Positions 11,123-22,131 of a DNA stretch of 64,000 nt are shown here, one piece after another (within the stretch, counting starts at the first letter, position 1; each line of letters starts with the position of its first letter). The position numbers were made by a program, and so were the translations under genes. The DNA lies in contig JAJTUP010000083.1 in the NCBI GenBank assembly GCA_021399435.1, forward strand, positions 62,001 through 126,000. Reading direction: 5' to 3'. The notes under the pieces are model-generated. The model was not told the origin of the DNA, did not search any database, and saw nothing but the letters and a program-made list of their open reading frames with translations. Source of the DNA: Diaporthe sp. PMI_573. Lineage: Eukaryota > Ascomycota > Sordariomycetes > Diaporthales > Diaporthaceae.

Positions 11123-11733
11123 CCTCTCGCTTAGCATACCCCTGTGGCTTGGCGGAAAGACTTATTACAGCGACCTCCGTATTCCGCGGTGTGTGTCCGT
11201 GCGTAAACCTCCTGGATACCATCATACCGGATTCGGAGAGTGTTTTGACGTTTGACCAGATTCAACCTCCAATGGCTGGAAACACTGGGCACATGCTAGA
11301 TGTTGATGCGGGGTCCACGAAGTACTTGTCCGTGCTTGTTACTCCCCAAATGGCGTGGTTTGAGGGGAGAATGGCGTGGTTAAAGTGTGCCCAGAATGTG
11401 ACGGTGCAGAGCCGAGACTCGTGTGAATTGTGGCGTTGTGAAAGCAATAATGTCCAAATAGTTCGCGTGTACCCATGGCGAAGCAAAGGCTTTCGCTGAG
11501 ACAACTGGAACCTATAAGGGCCTGAATGCGCGGCAACGGTAAATTCCCCCAGCAAGAGCGGGTGAGGAGGATGTATATACATAAGCGCGGTGCACATAAA
11601 CTTCGACTTTTCCGTCATTAATTTTGTGATATGTTACTTATCCCTATCTGTACCCCTTAATTTTCACTTGTCCTTCCATCTTCCACCTCCCAATCGCCGC
11701 TCCCAACCACCAAATAGGTCGGAGTCCATCACG
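11123..11733. other. intergenic stretch upstream of the hydrolase gene
   Basis: No protein family is recognisable. A plus-strand frame of about 125 codons (11119-11499) contains TFDQIQPPMAG, which could be a scrap of the NLR fragment before it. A pyrimidine-rich tract (CCATCTTCCACCTCCCAATC, about 11675-11694) precedes the hydrolase start and is typical of fungal promoters. Confidence 0.4.
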
Positions 11734-12763
11734 ATGCCTTTCACACAAGCCAACGGCAAGAAAATCTTCTACAGCTGGAAGCCAGCCAGCCGGGCGGGTC
11801 TAACGCTCTTCATGATCCATGGGCTTGGCGGGGCTCACTCCTTCTGGTCGCCCATAATTCCAGGTCTGGTCGAAGCTGGCTTCTCCTGTTTGGCTTTCGA
11901 TGTGCCTGGTATGTACCCAATTAGATCGATTACGATCGTATCGTGAGAACCAACAGAACGACGGGTAGGTTTCGGTCAATCGCCTTACCATGGCGAACCG
12001 CATGATCTTCACGTGATCGCTGAAGATGCCATCGCGATTCTCGAGGGAATGGGCAAGTCTCTAGACCAGACGATCATTGTCGGAGCCTCAATGGCTGGCG
12101 TTATATGCTGTGAGATCGCCGCCAAGCACCAAGTTGCTGGCGTGGTCAGCATAGGACCCGTCTGCCCCGGCCCGGAGACCAAGGCGGCTTTCGACCGCCG
12201 AGTGGAGGTCGTCACGAACGGTGAGTCAACCCCGATCTGCAATAACATTCTTCAGCATGTTTCTGACAGCCTGCAGATGGTCTAGAGGGAATCGTCAACA
12301 CCGTCGATACCCCGACACGAGCAACAGGTTCCAAGGCGAGCAGGACAGTAAAAGCCTTTGTGCGGTCGCTCATTCAGTCCTCGAACCCAGAGGCGTACAT
12401 GTCTCTCGCTAAGGCGATTGCCGACGCGCCCATGCCTGCTTACAACCAGATCAAGTGCCCCCTGTTGTGCGTCGCCGGACAGGAAGACCAGGTCGCTCAC
12501 CTCGAAGACTTGGCGTTGATTGGTGACAGGCAAGTCCTCACTCGCTTATATAAACCCTCCTATGCCCCACCGACACTTAAATTACCGATGCATGCATGGA
12601 AGCTTAACACTGATCTGCATCCAGATGGGGAGCACCGTCCAAAACAGAACTCGAAGTCCTGTTCGGAGTGGGTCACTGGCACAGCATTGAAGATGCCGAG
12701 GGAATGGAGAGCTGCGTCAAGAGATTCGCAAACAAGGTAGCATCTAAGTTGCCTCATTTTTGA
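11734..12763 (+). CDS. alpha/beta hydrolase, four exons, 272 aa
   Basis: The exons are 11734-11908, 11969-12220, 12277-12529 and 12625-12763. The first two introns are GT-AG (60 and 56 nt). The third uses a GC donor (GCAAGT) with CAG acceptor. The spliced frame is open and divisible by three. The fold signature is complete: HGLGG (residues 29-33) for the oxyanion hole; the nucleophile elbow GASMA (97-101) with Ser99, where the first residue pair fits G-x-S-x-(A/G); GQEDQ for the acid; and GVGHWHSIED carrying the base His near the C-terminus. There is no signal peptide, so it is probably a cytosolic hydrolase/esterase. The substrate cannot be told. It is one of the few genes here without visible damage. 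Its neighbours are fragments, so there is no operon-like context. Confidence 0.85.
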
Positions 12764-13642
12764 TAGATCATTGCCCAAATCACTTTTTGAGTTCCGCCTC
12801 CTCAGCCGGGGTTCCTTCCCAAGAGACGAATCCAGTCAGCCGAACATCCCCTCCTCTAATCTCCTCTTTCAAGGGACCAAGCTTCCTCGCGAGCCTCCGT
12901 CACACGACACGGACTGCTGGATCGCTTGTCAGCCACTCCGCACGTGCATGCGCACACGCGATCAGCGTGGAGTTACCTTGGGCTTATGGCTTGACGTTTC
13001 TGCATAATGTTAACGTTAAGACCGGCATGAGCAGAGGACTGCTGGTAGGATATCGAGGATTTTGGTGCTGCACGAGTTGACGCTTGACGTCCTCAATTGC
13101 CTGCGGGGTGGCGCTAGCACAGGCGTCGGCTTGCCTTGTCCCACGTCTAATCATTGCTAAGCGCCGCATGTGCCGCCTGTGGTATCAACTCCGGTGGGTT
13201 AGAAGACGACCTCCAGATAACCTTAAATCCGGATGGCATACGCTCGTGTTTGTCCTGCAGTTGGGGAGGGACGTCCATGGTTGTTGCAGAAGAGGAAGGA
13301 TACAGTTCGGTTGCAATTTCGAGATTTATGGGGCGATATTACCACCGAACTCAACCTTTTCGGAGGTCACCAAGAGCGTTCTCTACGTCATGTGGTCGGG
13401 ACGTTGGAACCATCGTGGGCGGTGCGGCAGCGGAAAAAACCGTGTGACCAACAGGATTCCAGAATCCTGCACGGTTGACGAGAGGCGCGTGGCTCCAGTC
13501 TTCCTTCACTTGCGATTTGATCGGCTTTGACCGCGCTCAGGAATGCGGCCTTGGGAGGGGTTCTCGACAACGACCGCATTCAAGTCGTGGTTCTCCAGGG
13601 CCTGCTCGATTTGGGGTTTCGAAGGAATTTCGGCACTGAGTC
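12764..13642. other. non-coding or degraded stretch
   Basis: Several short frames are open on both strands, but none shows a family motif or convincing splice structure. The GC content is moderate. The right part (about 13500-13640) may be the degraded continuation of the FlbA-like relic. Confidence 0.4.
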
Positions 13643-14600
13643 CTAAATTAGCGTTAGTAGCTCACATAAAAGCCAAGCCTGCAGAGACTCACAACCGCCA
13701 TCAACACGAAGACGGCATTTTGAGCGTCCTCGAATAGAGTGGTAATCTCGTGGAGAGTAGCAATCATGGCCACACCTTGTCCTACCACCTTCGTCATGCG
13801 AGTGGCAAGGTTGTTTCGCAATTGGTGGTCGATGTTCAGCTCGCAAGGCGATCCACGCTCCAAAAAGGCGTTGTATATGCCGCAAAATTGATCCAGACTG
13901 CTGATGCCTTTGGGCGTCAACTGCCATACTGAACCCTTCATTGTGTAGATCTGCTGGTGCTTTCCGTCGGCGGACTGGATGAATCTTGCCTCGAGGAATC
14001 TCTGGCATAGCGAGCGGGCCATGTCCTTGGTCATGGAAAATGTTGTGGTGGCGGTCGTCGTCACGATCCTGGATGGGTCACTAGGGTCTGGTACTCGGCT
14101 AGATTGGGAGAACTTAAGAGAGCCAAGGTTGTTTATGGCATCTTCGGATAGAAAGGTACGCTCCACCTTGGTCCATCGAACACGGTGGAAAAAAGATTGT
14201 TAAGGTCCTGCTCGGAAGGTTAGTCCATGCCCGAGATCGGTTCGCATGACTGCGAGAGGTCTGCGGGTGCTTGCGAAGACACTCGTAATCCGCAGCACCC
14301 CTCGCGAAGCACGAAGACACTTACTTTGGCGAACGGCCGGTCATCATTGGTCGTCTGGATTAGCCTTGAAGATGTTTAACGCATCTTGTCGCCTATGCGA
14401 GGCAGATAAATTGAGGGCTGGTTGGGTCTGTTTCCGAGTACGGCTGCGAAGGAGGATCCTTGAGCAGTCTAGCTGGCCAACCAGAACAGTCGATGCGGAC
14501 GTGAAATACGGACGAGCTCTGAGCCCTGAAATGCCGGCTATCATCTTGTCGAATGCGGCAGCTATGAGGGCCAAGATGTCTGCGGAGCTGACGGACAGGC
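13643..14600 (-). pseudogene. FlbA-like RGS regulator relic with DEP domain fused to RGS tail
   Basis: FlbA is the RGS-domain regulator of G-protein signalling that controls conidiation in aspergilli. Its hallmarks appear in order on the minus strand, in different frames. TSSRLIQTTNDDRPFAK lies near 14375-14325. RVRWTKVERTFLSEDAINNL and KFSQSS lie near 14190-14100. A DEP-like segment follows (MARSLCQRFLEARFIQSADG and SVWQLTPKGISSLDQFC). Then comes ELNIDHQLRNNLATRM...LFEDAQNAVFVLMA, which matches the C-terminal half of an RGS domain. The part between DEP and the RGS tail, several hundred residues in intact proteins, is missing. That deletion and the frame changes mark it as a pseudogene. The reading of the RGS tail is from motif similarity only. 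Confidence 0.65.
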
Positions 14601-15220
14601 TGCTCTGGTGTTGCTATCGGTAGTTCGGCGAAGCGATCGGGTCGTCTGGAGGGGATGATGGAGGGAAGAGCAGGAGACTATGGTCTGGAGCTCTCCATCG
14701 TACGCGGAATAGGGATTGTGTGCGTTGGACAATGGTTCTTGGAGGGGCAGTTGGGCCGCTGGGCTGCGAAACCACAGCCATATTACAGTAGAGAGGCTGT
14801 ATGGCTGGCGGGGCGCTCGTTCGAATAAAAGAGGTGCGCTAGACCGGCGTCCCGGGAAGGTCTGAAGGGCGGGGTACGGGCCTCGAGCAGGGATCATTAA
14901 GGCAGGAGACGAGAAAGGCGGTCCTGGAGGCCGGTATATACAAAGCCCGAGATGGGGCCTGGTGTTCAGCGCTTTGCGCTTCCAGCTTTAGCGCCCGCAC
15001 CTCACTTGGCATATCCAGAAACGACGGTATCCAGAATCAAAATTTGTAAATGCACATGGAATTCAGCTAATACGTCGCAAGTGCCAGGAACGGGAACGCT
15101 GTAATATTATATTGCCATCCGAATGATATTGCAACGACGGTTAAATGGGACTAAATCCCAGATTGAATCAAAAAGATGCCCCCTCGTTGCTTCCCGAGTG
15201 AAATTAGCGATCGCCTTGTC
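14601..15220. other. no recognisable gene
   Basis: The left part may be the shattered N-terminal extension of the FlbA-like relic. The rest shows only random short frames and no repeats that I could see. Confidence 0.35.
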
Positions 15221-15269
15221 TCCTTCGCCTCCGAAGCCTCTACGGCGTGTACAATCCACACGAATTCGC

Positions 15270-15905
15270 ACAAAGTCCGAACAGCTTCTCATACGCAGCG
15301 ACTCTCACTTCAAGCGTCGTATGCTCTGTTTGAAGTGCTAGATTCCTCTCCTCGAGATGCGAAATATACAGCTCTGCTTCGCGCAAGATGGTTGCCTATA
15401 TTCTTATTAACCGACATATTAGATATGCTGAAAACTCTCCTACCCTTAGTTCTTGCAGGTGCTCGGGATGATTCTCCTCCTGCCCCTTTGTCGTGCTACC
15501 TTGCAGGCTTGGGATGCTGTCTTGTAGTGCGGAAAATTCATTGCACAATTTGGGGGGATAGCATCCGCCAATGGCACGTCGAGCTGTTGTTTTGCTAGAG
15601 TTGTGGGGACCAGATTGACAGGCTGGAACTTCAAGATGGTCTTCATCTTTGCGTAACTTGCACTTGTGAGGGGTTAAGTGGTGCAATGTGGGCCTTGATA
15701 CCTTGCCGGCCGAACAGGAGGTAGATGAGTTCCCGAAGTTTCGGCAGCAGGAATCTTTGCTTAGCTCCGATGGTGCAGGGCTCAAAGCGGAGATGTTAAC
15801 TTCGAAACCCGGCCGTGCCAAGTAGTCGTCTTCGGAGACAGCCTTGTGGAAACCCATATTGTCTCCCGGACCTTCTGAAGGAATCAACGACCCGACTGGT
15901 AGCAT
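15270..15905 (-). pseudogene. bHLH transcription factor relic (SREBP-like)
   Basis: Two halves of a bHLH domain are readable on the minus strand. Near 15545-15500 there is NEFSALQDSIPSLQ, helix 1 of fungal SREBP-type bHLH proteins (compare 'L..KF.ALRDSIPSLR'). Near 15400-15280 in another frame is ATILREAELYISHLEERN then LALQTEHTTLEVRVAAYEKL, corresponding to helix 2 plus leucine zipper ('KATVLSKATEYIRHLE.RN'). The basic region is degraded. An open frame of about 150 codons upstream (from 15905, SLIPSEGPGDNMGF) may be the linker. Frame changes between the halves mean this is no longer functional. Confidence 0.5.
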
Positions 15906-16310
15906 GTTGGCATCCCAACGAGCTGGCGAGTCAGTCTGCTGGGAAGACTGCAGACCAAACGTCAGGCGCCTAAGCGAAGGTGGTCTGATGATGATGCATC
16001 ATTGATGCGGGCATTCACTCCTTGGTATCGAAAGATGTCTGCTCTTAATCGAGGACTTTTATATCTGATCCCACCGTTGTGATTACTAGAAACTGTATTG
16101 CTTGTTATTCGTCAAGCGGGAAATCCTCCAACTGCCGCAGGGATCTGCAGAGGTGCAGATTCCTTTTTGGCGTCTTTAAGGTGCTTCACAATCTCTCTCC
16201 CGATTTGCCAGTCATAGACCTGGACCGAAGCGCCACATTTTGTGTTTCAAGGAAAGTGGTCTGATCTTGACGCCTTTGAGAGCTGAATGCTGCCAAGCAA
16301 CCTTAGCTCA
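15906..16310. other. no recognisable gene
   Basis: There is no family motif on either strand and only short frames. Confidence 0.35.
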
Positions 16311-16552
16311 CCGTACTTTCTTAGAAAACTCGTGTGTTGAAGTAGCCTTCTTCGGCCTAGTGTCGGCAAGGGTTCTCACCCCTCTACAGTTTAGCCTGCA
16401 ATTAAGATCCCGGCCCAGCGCGTCTCTCATGTATCTCGCTTGCTAGGGTGCCTAAGAAGCGAGGTGAGCTTTGCCTGATGAGGGAAAGTGACATTGCGGA
16501 CACTAGGTCGAAGGAGGCTACTTCAACACACAAGTTTTCTGAGAAAGTACGG
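16311..16552. repeat. imperfect long inverted repeat, MITE- or foldback-like
   Basis: The left arm (16311-16371, beginning CCGTACTTTCTTAGAAAACT) and the right arm (16491-16552, ending TTTTCTGAGAAAGTACGG) are inverted copies of about 60 bp with several mismatches. They surround about 120 bp of unique sequence. Outside the CCGTAC ends the flanks do not match, so these are probably the element boundaries. No clear target duplication is visible. Differences between the arms suggest an old insertion. Confidence 0.65.
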
Positions 16553-18559
16553 CACCTGCAATGCACCGTGAGCTCTGGTCGGTCGCCAGAGCGCACGACA
16601 CAGCCCGCTTTGGAAACCGCGTGCCCAGTGCCATCAAAACGTTACCCAAACACCTCTCGTCCAGTGAGTGTGTGTGTGTGTGTTAACGTCTCTATCTGCT
16701 TATCTACCCGAGATCACCCGGAATAGAAGCCACCGCTCGTACGGTCTGCCCGATGGACGGGAGGATTGTTTACCTCCGTTTCGCTTGACAAGGAAAAGGA
16801 CAAAAGAGAAGATTCGCGTATCCTCCTAGCCAAGATTCCTTCACGTTTCCTCCTCCCGGGCCACTGAAATCGAGTGTGTTGTGAGGATTCCGGCGGCGCT
16901 AGGGAAAACCACAAGGGGCTAAAACCTAGCACAACTAGTTGTGTATTCCGAGTGGACTAGTTTCGGTACACGAGGGGGTGTTTCGCGGGAGTCCTCCAGG
17001 CAAGAAACTCTCCGAAATTGCCTGGTTTATCCTCTCGATGGGTGTTCTTCGAGTAGTTGGGGTTGGTGTTGAGGACGAAGGTCGAGGGATTTGTTGATCG
17101 GTAGTGATTTGTTAGGCAACCCTATAAAAGTACGGGAGGGCCATAACAGATTCTTAACAGCTGCAAAACTGAAGAAATTTTTGAGGGGAGAGTTCTCTCG
17201 TCCAGTGAGAATGCGACGGGTGTCCATGAGGCTTGATGCAAGCCCTAACTCGAAAAGCTAAGCCTACGTACCGGCACAGTCGCTTGCTATTCCGTCAAGC
17301 CACACGGCGGAGAAACCCGCACGGCGCAAAGCGTGGACGCACCGACAATACAGAGGCGGTAGCAGGTGTTACACGAACGGGTGTGCAATTTTTGCAGCTT
17401 CAACTTTTGTCTCTGTGTAGGCTGGCGCACCCATATCATTGTAGGACACCTGGCTTCTTCGCTTAACGTTTTACTTATAGTCTACAGTCACTGCTTCTGG
17501 TGGCCATTTCCCCCTTGTTGCCCATTATAGCTGCTCTCTTTCCGTCCTTGCTGTCTGCCTTCGTTGGCATTGTGGGCCCCGTTCTGTCTGGCCGCTATTG
17601 CTGCTCTTCGGGCGAACTCGTCCTGCTTCCGCGTCAGCAGCACGACTCGATCACGGAACCTTGCTCCTTTAAATCACCTTCTCCCCGCGAGCCTTGCGGA
17701 TTCTTGCGGCTGCCACCTCGTCCATCTTTCCTCTGCCCATGTTGATCTGGAAGAGGCTCCGCGGGTCTGACACACGACTTAGTGATTCAAGGGGACGTTC
17801 TGTCTGTTATGCAGTTTGTACATAGAACCGCGGAGTGACACGTCTCCACCTCCAGGGCCAGGGCAATTTATATACCCATCCCAGAAGCTACCATGACAAT
17901 GTCACAAGTCTGCCGCCGTCGCCATCGCCATCGTCATCGTCGTCGTTATTCTTGTTTCCCTTTCTTTCTGGGGCTCCGTGATCTCTATCCCCGCATCTCC
18001 AAGCTTCGGATTTGGGAAGGATTTTCCATCCACCTGTCTAACTCATGCAAGCTTATTCCGACAGGACATTGGCCCTAACCCCTGTCTCAAGGCTGTATTT
18101 GCATGTGATAATCCTACCCAAGAGTTGGTAGTGGCTTGTGCACCCACCAAATTCACGCCAAGTTTGCCTTGCTGCATCTGCCCCATGCGGAAGGCGACTG
18201 GCCGGACTCGGCTTCGGGAATGCCACCGAGAATCCAATGGAACCTTCCGCTTCATCGCACCTGTCAGTCTCGGTTAAGGCCGTGCACGCTGCGAAAAGTC
18301 GACGTTCTATTGGAAGCTCTCGCCTCACTTTTGCCCGTGGCTTTAGAAGAAAGCCAGAAAGCTTAAACGCCAAGGCTTGTCCGCCCTCTTTCGGCGATCA
18401 CTAACTCTGAAGAAAGCTTTGCTCTTTGTGTAATCTGTACACAGCTAGGTCTCCGAGTGAACAAGTTCATCATAAGCAAAACCAGAAGTCAGCCTTTCTT
18501 CACAGACAGTTCTTTGAACAGTTCTAGCGATGTGAGCTTTCCATTGAGCCCCGACCATT
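16553..18559. other. long stretch without recognisable genes; simple repeats
   Basis: It contains a TG microsatellite (16663-16682) and a CGTCGCCATCGCCATCGTCA-type trinucleotide run (about 17915-17950). Several 60-100 codon frames show no motif or plausible splice pattern. TATAAA-like and CT-rich stretches occur (for example near 17120), but no gene follows them. Confidence 0.4.
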
Positions 18560-19099
18560 TCAGGAGTATTTTCGCAATATTTGGTGAAGTGTTGGACTTC
18601 GAATGTTGTCGACTTCGCCGCGGACACAAACAGTCTCATGGTGATAGTACCGGGCCACGATGACCACACCTATATCAGTCGCCTCACAAAGTAGCTCGCC
18701 TTCCTCATCGCGTTCCAGGTATTGCCATGAATCCTTGATAACAAACGGCGTTTGTGAGTCTCCCTCGCGATGGGCTTTCCAACATGTTGTTGCCCGGCCA
18801 GCTATGCATGGCGCACGCTTCATAACCTTATTAATGACGAGATGTTCTGTTTGGCCCTTCCGCTTGACCTTAATGAACCGCCGGCCATCTTGTGTGATGA
18901 TTGTGGGGTTAAACCTAAGTTCTTCCTTATTTATCCAAAGAAACCCAAGGATCGTAGATACAAACTGTAAGCCGTCTTCATTAATGTCGAATTGCTTGGA
19001 CGCAATCCCCCCTAAGCGATTAAACTCCCATATCCTTATAAGAGATTTACAGATCGTAAAGCCTAGAATAAAGTGACGAGTATTTTGAGTAGCAAGCAC
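18560..19099 (-). pseudogene. FunK1-type protein kinase fragment
   Basis: The minus frame (about 179 codons) reads HFILGFTICKSLIRIWEFNR, GLQFVSTILGFLWINKEEL, CIAGRATTCWKAHREGD and VARYYHHETVCVRG. These are the conserved blocks of the N-terminal half of fungal FunK1 kinases, a family expanded in filamentous ascomycetes. The start is missing, since the frame opens abruptly near 19099 beside the Crypton. The catalytic C-lobe (HRD/DFG region) is absent, because the frame stops at 18560. A second partly overlapping fragment of the family lies at 58930-59575. Confidence 0.8.
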
Positions 19100-19333
19100 T
19101 TCTTTGGCGTATCTCCCTAAATCAAGCTATGCCTCTAATGCTTATCGATGGTGCCCGCAATTACGTAGTAATTCGCTTAGACCACGTGACGACTTATCCC
19201 CCGCAAAACGCAGCCCGTGAAATCGTATGCGCGACGCCTGATAAGTGCATTTGATAAGTCCCCCTCGACTTATCAAGGTCTCCAGCCTACCCAGCCCAGA
19301 AAAACACCACGTAGAAGGCCCCGATCGACCGAG

Positions 19334-21828
19334 ATGGCCGCGGACGACTCGTACACGGCCGCGGACGAGCGCGCCCGTGCCGCCCGGAGGGCGGGCCTCC
19401 AGGCGAAGAAGGACGAACAGCCGGCGAACACGGCGCGGAGTTACGCGGCGAAGCAGCGGGAGTGGAAGGCGCGTCCCCCGGCCGGCCCCCCCTTCCCCCC
19501 CCCTTCCGCCCCTTTTTAAGTAGGGCCCCCTAGGCGGCTAACAGACGAATACCTATAGGCCTGGTGCCATACACCCCGGGCTGCAGCAGACGGCTCGCTC
19601 TATAGCTGGCCCGACGGCGAGCTCGTAACGCCGGACAAGCTGGCGGCGTGGCTCAAAGAGGATATTCACGACGCGTAGCGCCGCCGCGGAAGAAGCCACG
19701 GGCGCGGGGTAGGGGTAAGGGCAAAGGCGAGGCCGCACAGCTACGGCAACAGCTCGAACAGGAGCAGCTCGAGGCCGCGGCCCTGGCAGAGGCCGAAAGC
19801 CTAGCCGAAGCCCTGGAGGTTCCCCTGGCCGAGGCCGCCGAGCTGCTCGCGGACGACCGCGAGGGCTACGTGCCACCCACGGCCCTTGCGCCGGCTGCAG
19901 TAGACCTTACCGAGGGACCCCTGCTTATGAGGGGCACTATCGACGCCTATATCGCGGCCGTTATCGAGCTCTGGCGGCTCCAGGTGGCCCACGGCAACTC
20001 GAATACGGAGAACCCCCGGGGCGCCGCCGTACGAGGCTTCCTTGAGCAACGGGGCCGGCAGCGGGGGAAGCACGACCGTGCCTCGTTTAAAGACCGCGGA
20101 GCCGACGGGATCCAGGCCGGCTATTCCCCCGATGAATGGCTCCGGATCCAGGATCTCCTTCTCAGCGGGGCCGCGTATACGCCGCAAAATCTCCGTACGC
20201 GAGTCGACCTCCTCTTCGGCCACTACTACCTCTTACGAGGGGAGAACCGCCGTAAGATGGAGCTTGCAGACCTATCCCTACTCGACTATCCGCCTTCGGA
20301 AGGCCCGACCCCCTGTGGCTGCCTCGTCAGCCTTTTACGAGACGGCAAGCTAAATAAGACGGCGAGGAAGGAGTTTATGGGCGCCCTCCGGCATAAGGAT
20401 CCCTTATTCTGTACGCAGGGGGCCCTAGCACAGCTCTTCTTCTGGCGCTGGCACGTCGCCGGCGAGCCGCCCCCGTCCTTCCGGCGCCGTCAGGACTGGT
20501 ATCGGATCAAGGTCCTCGTCGGACGGGACCGCGAGCAGGAGCTCTCGTACCCGACGCAGCTACAAGAGACCTGGCGTATCTTCGGCGCTGCCGGCCTTAT
20601 CGCGTCGAAGAAGACACACCTCCCGCGCAGGGTAGGCGCCCAGGACGCGGAGACCCACGGCACGTCGCTCGCCCAGATCTCGCAGGCCGGCCGCTGGAAC
20701 CAGAGCGTGCTCTGCCAGGCCTATCTTACGCACCTACCGCGCCAGTTCATGCGTATCGTCGCTGGCTTCTCGGCGTCCCCGGGGGACTACTTCCTCGCGC
20801 GTGCGGCCCACGAACCGCCGTACGTCTTACAAAAGCAGCTCTGGCCGTGGATCGAGGAGTGGGAGCCCCGCTTTGAGGCACGCGCGCGCCGGCAATGCTG
20901 GGCAGAAGGCGGCCTCGACGACGACGACCTAGCCGCCGATGGCTTCCTTAAGCTGATGCGGCGCCTGCGTATAGTACTCTTACAGGACCTGGCTGTCTTA
21001 CAGCCCCGCTACCCGTCGCTACCCTTCTTCGCCTACGCCCCTTTTAACGGGCCCGAGTGGGACGGGTTCGCCGTCGCCGTGCGGTCCGACGCGGTAGGGG
21101 CTACGGAGCCGTTAAGCCTGCTCGTACAACGCGCGCTGCCGGAGCTAAGCGGCGTCTTAGAGAGCACGCGCGAGGCCCTCTTACAGAATAGCCAGCGGCT
21201 CGCCATCCGGCTAGAGGCCCGGCTAGAGGGGATTCAGGGCGGCCTCGATGCCTTCCTCCAGGGCAAGGTCCCTATCACCTTTACCGGCTACTTCGGAGCC
21301 GGGCCAGCAGTGGCGCCGGCGCCGGCGACAGCTCCTACCTTGAATCTCAATACGGCTCCGGCCCCGGCGCCGGCCGCAGAGCCTCTGGCACCAGGTACGC
21401 CCGTCGTTACAGCCCTAGCTAGGGTCTTTACGGTGGGGGACGTCTGGAAGGAGTGGGAGGAAGGGATTGCAGGCCGGCCGGCCGTGCGGGTGCTGGAAGA
21501 GACGTGGGGAAGCCGCTGGCGCCCGGGGAACAGGGTCAGGGTGCAGTTCTGTCGCCGGAAGGTGATCTGGGACGAGCTCTTGGCCCGTACGGCGTCCGGT
21601 AAGAGCAAGGAGGAGGCCGTTGCAGAGCTGGAGCTCTTACGCGCCGGCCGGAGCTTGAACCGGCTCGTCGACGAGCTCAGACAGCGCCGCCGGCGAGGCC
21701 AGGGTCAGAGCCAGGGCCAGGACCAGATACGGGTACAGGTAGGGACCCCCGTGCCCGATGACCCAGGCCCAGGCCCGGGTCCAGGTCCGACTCGGGGCCA
21801 GGGCCATCGGGGGCGCCGGACCGGCTAG
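19334..21828 (+). CDS. Crypton tyrosine recombinase with Ndc10-like core and GCR1_C domain; one probable frameshift
   Basis: Exon 1 is 19334-19468 (MAADDSYTAA...REWK). A likely GC-AG intron follows (19469-19558), with a CTAAC branch motif 18 nt before the acceptor. Exon 2 starts AWCHTPRAAADGSLYSW and reads to KLAAWLKEDI (about 19666). The rest continues in another frame that is open from 19648 to 21828 (726 codons). A one-base lesion or unseen splice near 19670 must be bridged. Counted from 19648, the recombinase residues are visible: Arg197 (LLRGENRR), His324-x-x-Arg327 (KTHLPRR), Trp350 (GRW) and Tyr359 (QAYLTHLP). Pro/Ala-rich linker and a C-terminal GCR1_C-type DNA-binding domain (VGDVWKEWEEGIAG, ETWGSRWRPG, FCRRKVIWDEL) follow. 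GC content is far above the neighbours, suggesting it escaped RIP or arrived later. Confidence 0.75.
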
Positions 21829-22002
21829 GGAGGAGGCGGACCGCTGTTCGTTGACGGTAAGCCGGCCGTGTAGTTGGGTCTTTATATATATATCTATTTA
21901 GAAGACGTATTTTTGAAGATTAAAGAGCCGTAGGATCAGTGCATTGTTATCTCGTAGTCCTTGCAGCGGAGCCTAGCCCCCCATCCCTTCCCGGCGCTAC
22001 AC

Positions 22003-22131
22003 ACGCAAATATCTCGACGGCCAGTAGCCTATACGGCGCCGCTCCTGGACCAAACGCACCGTCGGAGTGCAGCAGTCCCCCAGGCCCCGGAACGGCCTCG
22101 ATTGGGCCGCTGGCCGTCGAGATATTCGCGT
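22003..22131. repeat. strong hairpin 3' of the Crypton recombinase
   Basis: The arms AATATCTCGACGGCCAG (22008-22024) and CTGGCCGTCGAGATATT (22110-22126) are exact inverted complements, and the match extends outward with one mismatch to 22003 and 22131. The loop is about 85 nt. It lies between the recombinase stop and the right end motifs. It could be a terminator/processing structure, a recombinase binding site or part of the crossover region. Confidence 0.7.

Noticed and set aside
11119..11499. 126-codon plus frame upstream of the hydrolase as a gene
   Set aside because: No motif or splice support; at best a scrap of the neighbouring NLR fragment.
19648..19700. ATG 19648 as the true start of the Crypton recombinase
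   Set aside because: Upstream coding-like exons and a branch-site-supported intron indicate a longer N-terminus; this Met lies where the frames cross.
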